Shown one piece after another: positions 33,301-46,019 of a stretch of 64,000 nucleotides of DNA. The notes beneath the pieces are model-generated. The model was given only the letters and a program-made list of their open reading frames with translations. It did no database searches and was not told where the DNA came from. The translations under genes and the position numbers were made by a program. Position 1 is the first letter of the stretch. Each line of letters opens with the position of its first letter. The stretch covers positions 56,295,449-56,359,448 of the forward strand of contig JARCOQ010000005.1 in the NCBI GenBank assembly GCA_029207755.1. Reading direction: 5' to 3'. This DNA comes from Chamaea fasciata. Lineage: Eukaryota > Chordata > Aves > Passeriformes > Sylviidae.

Positions 33301-36300
33301 TTAAAAATTAACATTTGTGGAATTTCTTTAGTCAGTTATTCAAACACTGTCATATAAAAGTTCTCTAGATATCCAAATTTTAAAGTGTTTGCTCTAGTAG
33401 GTCTTGCCTACCATTTTCATTACTGAGTAATGAACAGAAAAGTGCTTCTTTCCTTTTTTTTTTTCTACAAGATATGAAAAATGTCTCTTCTTTAATCTTT
33501 CTAAGAAGGAAATCAAGGTTTTTAGCATTTCTGCTAAATGTGCTATTTTACCATCTCTAGACATACACATCAGCCTTGTTGCACCCTCATTTTACTGTCT
33601 GTAGTCACATCACTTATGCTTTTTTTGTAGTCTTCATTTTTTGGATTAACAGAACATTTTTTCCTATATTTTTGTCTTTCTACGTTGTTCTATACCATGC
33701 TTTTAAGTTCTGAGTGTTTCCTTCACCCTGCTGCTGAGACAAAGTTGTCCTTCAGCCAAAAATTGGCCATTTTGTTAATTAAGCAATCATGACTTTATGG
33801 AGTAAGATCATAAGTATCCTCATTTACATTTCTATCTCTATTTTTGAATCGCAATTTTCTCATCATTTCTCCCATCTTGATGGAGAAGGCCTTTCTGAAG
33901 CGTCTGTGTGTGCGTGAGAGAGAGAGGTGGGGGGGCAGGGAGAGAGAGAGACAATTTCCCTGACTGGGACTGTCTTTTGTCCTTGTTATAACAACTGTCC
34001 TTGCTATAATCAAATTAAGATTGCTGACTCCTAAACAGCCACCCCCTTTTTGTTCTGTGATTAAGTTGTTTAAACATTATGGGTTCAAAAATACTTCTTC
34101 CGTGCAGACTGGAATAACTTTTATGATAGAAAAGAGGTTTTTGGAAAGTGTAATGAGACGTGGCTTCTGGCTGTTGGGGCTTTTTCCTCGCACAGCTTCA
34201 AACTGAGCACACTTCTGGTACATTGGAGGGATAAGCAGCCTGATTGTCTGCAACCACCTCCACTCCATTCCACCCCTCCTCCACAGGGTTAGTTGGAACC
34301 AGTTACTATCTCTAAAATAATGGTAATGGTTTCATATGCACTCTTACCTTCTCAATCTTCAAATTTCTTTATTTATGTTAAAGGATTGGGGCAACGTATT
34401 TTCGTCGTCAATTTTGGTAAATCATCCTGCCTGATTCAGTAGTTACATCAGTTCAATCTCATTCCTCCTCATAAATGAAAATATTTTCCTTACATGTTAG
34501 CCACACTCTGAAAACTGGCATATAGACCACTGGGAAACACCTTCCTCTTTGCCTTGAAGCATTGTTGCTGCCTATACTTGCAGGCTCCAGCATGGCCTTT
34601 TTGGTGTAGTGGAAGCACAAATTTGGAAAGGTCTGCACTAGTTAAATTTTTCTGCCTTTTTGCTCAGTTGTTTCTCCTGTCAGCCTTAGTATTATTATTG
34701 TTCAAGCAAAGTAAAAATGTGCACTTACAAGAGCCTATTTATGTCACTGTAGCACTGTTGTTGCTGTGGTTATGAGGAGAATTGCTTGCAGAGCACCCTG
34801 CCAGGGTTAGCGTGCCAGTAAGGCAGAGTACAGACACTCAGGATGGAAAATCAGGGTCACATCAGTCAACAAAACAACAACTCAACACATCTGCAAATTT
34901 GCAGAGACAGAGAATGATCTGGTTTGCAATCCATAGACCCAAAAAGTCTTGCTCACCTTATCTGAGACTCTGTGTGTCCCTTGTATTCTGCCCGGGAGTG
35001 TCAACTCAACATCCCCACCCGAGGTCTTCACAGTCCAAATGAGACTTGGCATGCTAAGGGAATGGAGAGATGCAGCAGAGACTGACTGCAGGAATGGATG
35101 GGTTTGTGATGAGCTGAATTGGATGGACATGTTCTTAGATCCTCCTGAGCTTTTTGTTGCAAGCAGAGCGAAGTGTTTAGACTTGTTAGCAATTATTTAC
35201 AAGAAAATCAGTGGGAGATGGGTGAGTGAAAAAGCTGAAAACCCTAGAGAGGAGTTAAAGGAGAGTGAGTTGGCATGGGGTAGGAGATAGCATGGGCATT
35301 CTCTGTGCAGGGACTGTTGTGGAGGAAAGAAATGAAGGGAGTGGAGAGACATTCATGGAACACATGCAAAGCAGCCAAAAAAAAAAAAATAGGGAAGATG
35401 CCTCTCGATAAAGTACAATAAAGACCTTTTTACAAATAGTTGGCAGTAATTTTGTCTGGAGTTATATTATTTGATCAGTAGTCATCTGGAATTGTTTATC
35501 TAGTTAATTCATCTCGTGTATGTATTTTAGTTATAAATGAATGACAGCTTTAAGACAAAATTTTGACAAATGCAACACTTGATCCATTGTTTGTCCTGAG
35601 AAGGCAAAGGTATACCCAGAAAGTAAAAAAGATCACGGTGACAGTTTGCTCATTGGTGCTTGTTTATTGACATTTAGAGGAAAGACGAGTCTGAACTTGT
35701 ATCATTTGGTCTTGGAAATGAGGCATTTCAGCAGTACCTGTATGACAAAGTGATCAGCTTCACTCCTAAGTCTTATGCTTACAACTATTGTGCTGTAACA
35801 TCATCTCCAACATTTTCTTGTTATAAAGAATTTATAGCTACATACATGTTTAGAAATCATTAGTTATTCATTATGTGTTCATGATTAATTGGCAAACTTC
35901 AACTGTATTTTGTTGCATAGCGATTCGTGCTGAGCCACAGAGACATCTGAATTGCAAATTGCCCTGGAGAGAATGTGTAGTGTTAAGAGACTGAGAGACT
36001 TTGGGTGGGCATTTGAAGGATATTTCGACTTTAAAGTAACTCATCAAACTAATGCCAGAGTGGAATCCACAAAGATGTCACTATTAAATACTGCCACTCC
36101 AGCTATCTAACACTGGGAACACTTGGGAGGGAGATGCAGCATAAGAGAAAAACAGAAATTATTTTTCAAAGCCAGTTGGCATCTTGAGTTTATTGCTTTC
36201 CCCAACAGCCGGGCTGTGGAGGCAGCCTTCCCTCCTCCTGGGGAAAGAGAGCCAGTGCTGTTTGTCTTTTGTGCACTGCATTTCAGGCAGGAGTGATGCC

Positions 36301-36520
36301 TGAAATGATATTGGCAGTTCTGCAGGAGAACTGTAACACATCCATTTGTAATGGCAGATGAGCTGTCTGGCATAGCTGCACAAAGCTGAACAGGCAAAGG
36401 AAGCTGTGGATCTCCACACACTTCCATGTTTGTCATTTAGACTGACTGATTTGTAGTTCGACAATAAATGGTCAGTGATGGATTTCAATGAAGTACTTAA
36501 GACTGAAGAGAGGGGGTATT
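33301..36520. other. Intergenic DNA between MRPS33 and TMEM178B
   Basis: No gene was seen. A (GA)n/(GT)n mixed simple repeat with a G-run is at about 33905-33952. Around 34591-34620 there is a possible stray copy of the motif that recurs at 44.8-45.6 kb. A perfect 11-bp inverted repeat lies at 36279-36307. Confidence 0.5.
36279..36307. repeat. Perfect 11-bp inverted repeat, 7-nt loop
   Basis: CATTTCAGGCA (36279-36289) and TGCCTGAAATG (36297-36307) are exact reverse complements. No function is apparent. Confidence 0.7.
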
Positions 36521-36722
36521 TCCTAGTGGTTAGATGAAGGGTTTGGGAATGGAAATTGTTGAGTATTTGGGGATTTTTTTGCAGCTCCATTGCTAGCTCA
36601 CTGGATGACCTTAAGCAAGTTAATTAACCTATCTGCCATTTCATCCCTCTGTAAACTGGGGAAAATAATGTCTGCTTCAGAAATGGGTTGTGAAGATTAA
36701 TTGATTCTTGGAAAATGCTTCA
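36521..36722 (+). repeat. MIR-like (CORE) SINE
   Basis: The order of blocks follows the MIR consensus. A box-A-like 'tagtggttaga' at about 36524 is followed by 'gctagctcactggatgacc', then 'ttaagcaagttaattaacct', 'ctgtaaactggggaaaataa' and 'gttgtgaagattaattga'. It is a strongly diverged, ancient amniote copy in sense orientation. Confidence 0.75.
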
Positions 36723-39700
36723 GCTTCCCCTTGTGAAAAACATACTACAAAAGTGTTGTTGTTACTTTACTAGCAACATGCGCATAAAACTTTTAAAGGC
36801 AACAGTAACAAAGACACATCCTTTTTGGCTGGAACAGAGGATTGCAGAGGGGAGGAAAAAAAGAAAAAAATATTAAAATGACAGAATAAGCAAAAGAGAA
36901 GACATAATAAAGACATCTGGCTCACTACTGATAAAAGCTCTAGTAGTTTCTCTTCCATCATTCCTTGCAACACTCATCTGAAAGGACATCCACCAAGGTT
37001 TTCAAATGGGGTCAAAAAGCTGTTAATCTCTAATTCTGTTTGACCAAGTGTGAAAACAGAGTGAATAAAAATGTTCCAGCAATAGAATTTTCAGGAATAC
37101 ATCAATCTCTTAAACATAAAATCCAAGGAGATTAGTTGGGTCTGTTTGAGTTCACATTTTGTTCCTTCAAGCTGAATTCTTTTCAAGATACTGTCTTGGA
37201 TATAGACCTCTTGGGTTTGTGAGCTGGTGGTTCCCCTGAGTTTCAGCAGACTTTAATTTTGTATATCCTTGTTGACCTCTATGGTGCATTTCAATGCAGA
37301 TTTCTCTCCATGTTTTCCTGGTTTAGGAGCCTTCTTGTCTTAGGATATCTTGACCAGTGCTGATCACAGGATCCATTGTTAGGTCTTTGGGAGCACTCTG
37401 GATAGCCACTCTGGCTGCCTTGATTTTTAAGTCAGCAGATTTTTCCAAGATCTGGCTGGACTCCCAGGTACCCAATCATTTCAGTAGTGCTCTTTGTAGA
37501 CCTAAACATCACTGATAACCTTTCCCCCTCGCAGAGTCTTTTGGAGGCAGAGTTATGGAAACAGATAACGGTTTTGGTTTTAGTTTGGAGTTCTTTGCTG
37601 CAGCCCTGGTGGGTGGCATGAGGCTGCTGTTAGTTATGTAACCAGGGCTTCTCTCTGGTTTAGAATTTGCCTGTCTGAGAATCATAATCAATCCTGCATG
37701 CACTTCTCAGCCTCATTTGCTGCAGCCTATAGAAGCATTCTGCAGAGGATTTTTTTGGTTCAGTTCTTTCTCTCTGACCTTGCTTGTACCCAGGTGAGTA
37801 AGTCGTGCTCCTACACATGCTTTCTGGGCATTTGTTCCCTTTTTCCTGAGAAAAATTCCTTCTTCAGATTTTATGTTTGTGAATCCCAAAACTTTAGGGT
37901 TTTTTTTTTTTTTTCGTCTTTGGGAAATTTTGTTCCTTAGTCCTGTAAACTGGAAACAAGTACGTTCTTGCTGGCCATTGTTTCTCTGGAAACAAGGAAG
38001 TTCTTGCAGGCCAGGCTTTCTTTATCATGGGCAAACAGGGTATGGTCACTGAAGCTTGGTACTCCCTATGGTTTCTTGTTTGGTGGGTACTTACTGGAGG
38101 TCTTTGCAGCGAAGGGGAATAAATGTCTGTCTATCATGGCCCAGCAGTTCTCACTAGAACAACTTCAGAGTACAATGTGTAATTGTGATATCACAGTTCT
38201 AAAGCTTGAGGTGAGGAAATGAACTGCACAAATGGATGAACTCTGAAGAACCAACTACTTTATTTTGATGCAAATATGCTTGGTGATAATAAATGAAGAG
38301 AAGTAAATGCAAAAATGTCAAAGATGGCAGCATGCTTGTGTCTAAATAGAGAGTTTATCATCCTAGATGTCAGCTGCTTTTACAGCAGTACACAATATAT
38401 TTTTATGCACCTTTTAAAAAAAATATTTAAATGAATCTACTCTCCTGGGACTTCACAACCAAATAGAATATATGGAGACTGAAGTCTTGCTTCTGAGTCT
38501 TGTTCAAAAATGAAGGAGTGCTTTTAGAGAATATAGTTTTTCCAAGCAGGTGCTGGTTTTTGTTTTGCTTACTGGTTTTCTCTCCAGTTGCTTCTGTGAT
38601 GGTTTCTTATGATCTATGAATTCTGATTTTTAATTAATCATTGTTCTTTTGTTACTAAAAGAAGCAATGAATTTAATTGGTAGCTGAGAGCCAATCACAG
38701 ATGTGATACACTCACTGTGAAACACCATGTTATCCATCTGCAAAGGCTGATAGTGGCACTGTCTTTTGCTGAATTAGTTCACAAAACAGTGCTGATAGAA
38801 AAAATCTCTCTGGGAATGAACAATGTATTCTGAAATCTGTCAGAAGTTTAGGGAAGGTTGTACAGTGTGACTTGCCATGTCATGCAAACTAACAGTACTG
38901 CAGATGCACATTTACATTAGGCTGTCTGTATGAACTACCTATTGATGCAGTACAGAAAAAACCAGAATGAATCGGGCTTTAATATATTGAAGATCAATAT
39001 GTTAGATGTAACTTTAAGAATAAAAGCCACTTCTTACCAAATATGCTTGTTCTTGGCAAACAGAGGTCTGAGTTTTTGCTCCCAGTCAGTACTCTTTGGC
39101 CCTAATATCTCATCTCTGCCATCCTGAATTCTCCTTGCTATTTCTATAAGAGTCACAAGATCTATGAATTTTAATGAAGTGATATCTCCTGTTTTCAGCT
39201 GAGCCCAATGGTGGTGATGTTGAGAGCCATCTTGCTTCTGTAGCTGGTTTTAGGCAGCAAGTGACCTTGCTGTACAGCTCCTGCATTCAGAGCAATGTCA
39301 CCTTCCTCACTGCAGCAGGCAATGGGTTTTTCCTGCAGCAGGATTTTGGGTAGGAGGCTGGGCTTGATATATCCAAAAGGTAAACAGGGAAGCAGAGATG
39401 GGCTTGAGTGAAACAGCAGTCCTCCTAGCAAGGCTTTTGGGGAAACAGGTGTGTTCATGTGGAAGCCTGTCCAGCTCAGATCAGAAGAAGCTGTAGAATA
39501 TGAAGATGTTGATGACCAAGCTGGGAAGACAGTAAGCAGGAGTGAGATCTGAGTGTCTGTTGTGGTCTCAGAGAGCAGATTGGAGCTGAATCTCTGCTTG
39601 TGAAAGTGGGGGCTAAGAACTGTCTTCTGTTGTAGGGACAGGAATTTGAAAGAGCCTTGAGGGCTAAATATTGCCCTTGAGCTTTAGCTGATTTGTCTCC

Positions 39701-42700
39701 CAGCGGAACTTTCTTTCAGTAGAGGCTTACACCTGTGCAGCTTAGGCCTTTTCTTTTTCTTTAAAACATTCTTGTTTCTCCTTTGTTATTGGAAGCACTT
39801 GAGTGTTTACCCAGCACTCAAGAGACGGGAATGGCTTTCCCGAGTATTTTACTTTAGAACTCAACATGTTAAACGTGGCACGATCTACATTTAGATCCTG
39901 CCACCTGGCTGAAAAACCAAAGCGGTTGGCAACACCTTCAGAGGTGAAGCAATATCTCCCCAGTCCTTCTTCAGTTTACCACAGTGCCCATGAACACTCG
40001 GGCTGCATGGAGGTGGTGCAGGGGTTCAGGGATAATGTTTTCAGTAGGCTGAGTTTGCCTACCTGGCCTTGTTTTCAGTACCTTGTAGCTCTGCTAAACT
40101 TCAACTGCTTGGCGTGACATTTTCCAAGCATGATGTCCATACTGGGCAGTTTGGGGGAAAGTGTTTAAGGTAGTTCATCCTTGTTTTGCCTGAGCTTAAA
40201 AGCATTCCTGGAGACGTTCTCATGAGGAGCAGTGATTATTATACATAGCCATGTCCACAGTGCAGCCTTAGGTTGTTAACAGTGATGCGGTTTTGACAGT
40301 TGACAGCTAAATAATGAAGAGTAAGTTTTAACAGGAGGAAGCAATTTTAGTGAAAAGCCAAGAGCCTTTTGCTTTGTTTTGTCTTTGGAAAAACAACATT
40401 ATACTGTGGTTCTTTTTATCCATGTACTTTCTTTTACTGGTCTCTGTGTGAGGCCATTTAGTGTTGGCCATTCCCTCTGCTTTATTGAAAAATATGATAT
40501 AGGACTTCTCACCTACCTGTCCTCCTTCCTTCGGCCCAGCCATTCATTTTGCTTCCTCCAAAGCCAAATCTGTTCTTTTGATGCTTCACTCCATTCAGCT
40601 CTTGACCCCTGATCAATTCCCCCTCAGCTCCTGTGTGCTTCCCCTGTTCATCACAACCTCAGGTCAGTAAATCAAGACTCCAAGAAAACACCAGAATAAA
40701 TATTGCCCGTGGACTGCCATTCACTTGTGACTTGTGGTCATGAGGTAAAATACAAGATCACATCCTGCTTTCTGCCCAGATTCTCTTTTCATTCATGGTA
40801 GATGGCAGATGGGCTCTGCAGTCCACGGATAGTGGCTGTTTGGTGGACAGTTTGGAGGCTGCGTAGTGAGCCTAGCAGATGAGGACAGGTAGGAAAAATC
40901 ATGGTCACGGGCATTTGAATTGAAATTGAAAATTGGATTTTGTTTCACCCTTTGTGAGAGTGACTGTTACGAAGCTTGGTGACTCAAAAAAATGACATTC
41001 TTCCCAAATTCTGTCCATGTGGTCCCCGTTTTCTGTGTATCCAGTTTCAGTCACCCATGACTAATTTGTGGAAATACTGTCCACTGTGCCTAGAGCAAAA
41101 AGGGCTGTGAGCTGTTCTCTGAGGAAGGAAGGTGCTAAGTACTCTGGAAGTTTAGGTTCTAAGTTCCTTTAATAAAGTACCCAAAATACACTGACATGTT
41201 TGAAAATACTGCCTTTTATCTCTGTCCCTCAGCAGGGAGCTGTGAAGATAAGTTCCTTGATGTTTGTAAAAACTCCCAGCCCTCCAACACTACAATTAGA
41301 GCACCACTATAGAAAAGCCCATGAGGAAATTAATCATTGTGTATGCAATGCAAGATCGGGATGCTCTGCAATAAATAGTACATGCACCACACATTGGATG
41401 ATAAGGATAGAAGAAAATTTGAATAGTGTTCATTAAGTGAGCAACATTCATCCTTTGCGCTGTAAAAAAATGGGAGGCCCATGGAAACAAAAATCATGTT
41501 ATTAAAGATTGTATCATAGTGTGTTTGCATGCTGGGCAAATTAATGTTTCATAGGTGATCTTAAATCTGGCATTCACTAACTTGCTTAACTTTGCAATCC
41601 AAATGCTTTTTGTTGTTGTTGTTGTTTTATTATTTTTTTAATTTTTAGTTTTTATTTAGAGACAGAGCAAAACTAATCTCTTTGGGGAGTTGCCAGTGGG
41701 GAGGGCAGAAGACATCCTGCTAGGTGCTGTTGTGTGCAGCTAGATATCAGTGTGTGCACAGCTACACATGAGTGTGTAGACAGCTGTGTACCTATTCTCT
41801 GTGTGTGTATGTGTGTGTGGCTAGCCTGTGTTTATGCAGCTGACCGATGCTTCCTTTTGAAAAACTCTTTTTCTTAAAAAGAAAAATAAAATTGAAGGGA
41901 CATTGACAACTGGTTAAAGCCTGGGGTTTAGATTACAAACATTTATATCGTGTTTTGTTGTTCGGATCTTCCTTTATAGAGCCTCTGCTTGGTTCTGAGT
42001 CACCTGAACACCCAAAATCTGTTTGAATGATGGGTCAAGTGCTTGTGGGAGTTATCATAAGATGCTTTTATGGTGGCATCTTTCATGGTTGTGTTATTAG
42101 AAGGGCTGACTTGCTGGGGATTCACGGAGACCAGTATTCAAGGTGCACTGGAATGATAAAAAATATTAGTAGACATAATTTGTTATATCTGTGTTTGGTT
42201 TGATTACTGTCTTGTGTTTGAAATCCTGTAATTAGGGCAGCGAACTGCCCCCAGAGCCAGTACTGCTTCAGGTAATACAACACTAGGACGAGTTCCTTTG
42301 ACTTAAGTAAGTGATTCTTTACAAAGAATGAAGGCTGGAGCCCATGTAAATTAAACACCGCCTCCGGGGAGCTGAAGATCACAGAGAGAGCAGGGAAATA
42401 CTGGGGGTCATCTCTCCCTGTTGAGTAACTGAATTAGAAGTATAGATCCCTGGGAATGGGCAGCACCTTGACTTGCTCGGTCCCCTCCCCCACTAGATGG
42501 CACTGAATTCTTTTTCTTTAAACGAAAAAAAAAAAAAAAGGCGGAAGAAAAATATGGTGGAGGTCATTTTGATGGAGAAAAGACCCCCAAACACCAAGAC
42601 AAATGACCCCCCTCAAAAAACCGACGAAGAAAAGCAAATTGCAATTGGTTGTGCATTCTCTCTGTCTATTTACTCTGCCCTTCCCCGCTCCTAGCCCCAG

Positions 42701-42719
42701 ACCCCACCTCTGTGTACCT
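36723..42719. other. Intergenic DNA upstream of TMEM178B
   Basis: No gene or RNA was recognised. Simple repeats include (TTG)n at about 41610-41628 and the TG-rich minisatellite listed at 41731-41825. Open frames are short and featureless. Confidence 0.5.
41731..41825. repeat. TG-rich minisatellite
   Basis: About three 20-22-bp units beginning TGTGTG and containing CAGCTA or CAGCTG (from 41731, 41751 and 41773) pass into a plain (TG)n stretch near 41801-41819. Confidence 0.6.
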
Positions 42720-43170
42720 TTGTACCGGCGCTCGCTTTGCTTTTGTGTCGGGAGTTCCCTGGAGAGGCGGTGGGCGATGTCGCTGGAGGATGCTCAGGAG
42801 AGCGGAAGCGATGCTGGGAGGGAGAGGAGAGGAGACTGGCCCTAGCTGTAGGGCACCATCCGCACTGAGGTCAGCAGGCAGCGCACAGCTTGTCACAAGG
42901 AATTGGCTCTGAACACACTCACCGGGCTTCGCTCCTCTGTCCCGTGCCTTCAGACATTTTTCCTGTGCACCCCTGTGCTATAGCTCTCTCCCCGGATCAC
43001 TGAAATCGTAACCCGCAGAAAAGAAAGCCTCAGCTTTCAATGCGTCGCTGAAACTGCATTTTCACTCCCTGATTCATTTAAGACCTAGGAATTAGCTCCC
43101 TGTGCTGCGATGCCCTTAATTCACTGTCAGGAGCGGTTTCCATGTCGCGTGCCCAAGTGTGCGTGGAGGG
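42720..43170. promoter_or_regulatory. Isolated CpG-rich patch upstream of TMEM178B
   Basis: CpG dinucleotides are dense here (about nine in 110 bp near 42725-42835, with more near 43008-43160), within otherwise CpG-poor intergenic DNA. It lies about 4.5 kb upstream of the TMEM178B start codon. It could be an alternative first exon, an enhancer or a non-coding RNA promoter, and the sequence does not decide between these. Confidence 0.35.
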
Positions 43171-43544
43171 GTTGTGATTTTTTTTTTTTTTTAAATGTCT
43201 TTCTCCCAGCTTACATTCATCGGAAGATCGACAAGGATTGGTTTTTTCCCCCTGTGGTGAGGCGGGGGTGGGGTGGGAGGAAGAGAATTTAATAATGATC
43301 TGTTTGTGCTGAGAAGGGGCTGTCTGTAACAGTCCTGGTTAGACACATAGGGAAGGTTCCTAATGCCTGCAGAAAGCAATATTCTCCCCATCCTGAAAAA
43401 AAGGGAATAATGATGATGAAGGAGAAAAATGTTTAATTCTAAAGTTAAACAATCTTGAATCCAACAATTTCTCTTACAGTTATATTTTTAAGGTGACTTG
43501 TGGAACGATATAGACTGCATCTGATAAAGCTACAAATGCAAGCC

Positions 43545-43571
43545 AAAAAAAAAAAAAAAAAAAAAAAAAAA
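43545..43571. repeat. Uninterrupted A run of 27
   Basis: A homopolymer of 27 adenines with no clear retroposed body or flanking direct repeat. Length may vary or be mis-assembled. Confidence 0.9.
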
Positions 43572-44805
43572 GCATAGAAACTGTCACTGAAATGCCTTTC
43601 CAGAGAAAAATATAAAACCTGGAACTGATTGTCAATTTTTGGCTTTCAAACCCATGCTTAAGGATGAGAAGAGGGAACAAGTCTGGCTTCTCCAGGTACA
43701 AAAGTCCTCCTGCCCCAAACTGTCTTGGAGTGTAATGGGAAAACCTGGCACCTGGATCTCCCTGGGTCCAACCAGATCTTGGTTCTTTGGACTGCAATCC
43801 TAATATTTAACAAGAAAGGAATGTAGGTGTGATTCCATTATATGATTTTCCCATCCTCTCATATATCTTTGGCCAGTATCATGATAAAAAACCGTTGTAG
43901 TAGTTGGGTCCTCCATTCTCTACTTAGTCCCAGTCTTCCAGTTCTGTCTAAACTGGATGTCTAGACAAAAAAACAGTTTTGGTTTCCAGTTCAATCTGAA
44001 TAGAGAATAAAAACATAGCAGGCGCTTGTGCTTAAACAGAAAATCCAACAATCAGCCAAAAAATATGGTTGGTAAAATTAGGCGTGTTCCCTGTTCTCAT
44101 CCTTCAGCTTGGGACTTGATGCTAAAAATTGACAAAGAAATCAAGGTGCACTTTTGTGTCTGTGTGGGTGTGATATGAGAAACCTGTTCGTCATCTTCTT
44201 ATAGAACCCAACAGCTTTTCGGCCACCGAACTCTAAATTTTATCTCTGAACAGACAAGTATGGCTGCTCCAGGCCCACTAATTCTTTTTATCTACTGACA
44301 TGTAGTTACTTTAAAAATCCAGTTATAGAAGTGGATCCATCTGTGCTGAACTATTTTTAAAAAAACCTGAGATCCTTAAATATTGCCTGTTATTATTACC
44401 AACAAAGGGAAGTTACAGCTAAAAAAATGAAACTAGTCCCTTTTTTTTAGTAAAACTCTTAACTTTACCTAGAGCTTTTTCAGATACAATGAGTATTCAT
44501 GACACAACATTGAAATTTTGCAATAGACCCGGTTCAGTAGATGCAGATGATTGTAGCCTTTATGGTTTGGATGACTGACTTTTCTTTGCCAGTTTCATAA
44601 TCCTGCAAGGTGGCTAGAGAATACAGTACATTTAACACCAAAATGGTTTAATGACACAAATACTCTTCTACAGCTGCAAGTCAAGTCCCAGTTGATATGG
44701 GCCCTGGTTTTGCCAGGTAAAATGGGAAATGCTTTGGGTTTTTTTTCAATAATACAATTTGGTTTGGTGCCAGAAATTGTTATGATCCAGCCATACAGGT
44801 TAATT

Positions 44806-45575
44806 TTTTCCTGGTGCAGCTGTATTCCACAAGACAATCCAGGTATCTACTTCTGCTACACAAAGAGCTACTACGTCAGCTCTCACCACTGTAGCAAATA
44901 TAATTTGGGTGGCCAGGGTTAAAAGCTAGCAAAATCCCAGGACTCCCCTCTTGGGGCCAAGGGTTGTCACCAGCCCTAGAGAGGCTGTGCTTATTTTCAA
45001 TTCAGATGACACAGCCTGGGATTCAGGGGCCAAAAGCTGGTAGGATCCAGCAGGGATGTAGATTTTTGCAGCATATATCTGTGGGGAGGCATTGGGCTGT
45101 GGACTTTTTGGTGCAGTAGGCAACAACTGCATTGTTTGCCGTTCATGCCGTGGTGTCAGTGGGAGCCAAATATTGGAGGGGGCTAACTTGGTTCCTCTGT
45201 CAACTCCAGGATGCTGTGGTACTCGCAGATCAGGATGTGCCAGCATCCAGCCCTTTTTGGTGCAAGGGAAATGACCATGTGTCTTTCTTTTTTAAACAGT
45301 ACAGTTCAGAGTCTGGAGGCCTCAGCTTTCTGGATCACTCAGAAGTCTGGAATCCAGGGTTTCTTTCAAGCTCATTCTCTCTATTATGCAGCAGGTTGGG
45401 ATTTTTTTTGGTGCAGTGAGAAACAGCTCCGCTTGTTTTGGATTTGGTTGACATAATGTAAGGGCTTGTGATCAAGAATGATCAGGATCCAGTTAAATCC
45501 AGGTTTTACATTTTCCCCTCTTAAGAGAGTAAGGCTTCGATATTTCCTGCCTGGGAAGTGGTGCAGTTTATCTTT
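44806..45575. repeat. Degenerate tandem array, about 150-bp period
   Basis: The core GGTGCA(G/A), usually with a T run before it, recurs at 44813, 45110, 45259, 45410 and 45561. The last four are spaced 149, 151 and 151 bp. 44813 to 45110 is about two periods, with a weak GGGCCAAG near 44955 between them. A second motif, TCCAGG or ATCCAG, recurs between the cores (about 45045, 45204, 45352, 45497). Similarity outside these motifs is weak, so this would be an old, decayed tandem repeat. Confidence 0.4.
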
Positions 45576-46019
45576 AAGGAGGATAGAGAAATAAGAAATG
45601 AGTCTCACGTTGCATGGGTGACATCACCGGCTTTTGGCTCAGCGCTCTGTATGCTCGGTCTGTAGGCTTCGGCCAAGGCTGCAGGGCTCGGTGTTTGAAC
45701 AAGGAAAGATTCCCAGGTGTACAGAAGATTGGATTTGCTATTATTTGGGTTAAAAACGGTGAAATGAGATTTCTAAAGCTTGGGGACTCCAGCTCGCCTT
45801 CTGTTGCACTTGATCTCTACAAGATGGGTGAGTTATTCCCATTAAAGAGAAAGGGAGTGAAAATTTAAGGAGAAAAAAAAATATGCCTGAATATATGTCT
45901 ACTGATGCCGGGGATACGATTCGTAAGAAGCTGCTGAGCTAAAACATCTCAGCTCCGACGAGGAGATCGGGCCATATGGCAGAGAAATGGTGCAACCCGA
46001 AAGCTGTTGACAACAGTTA

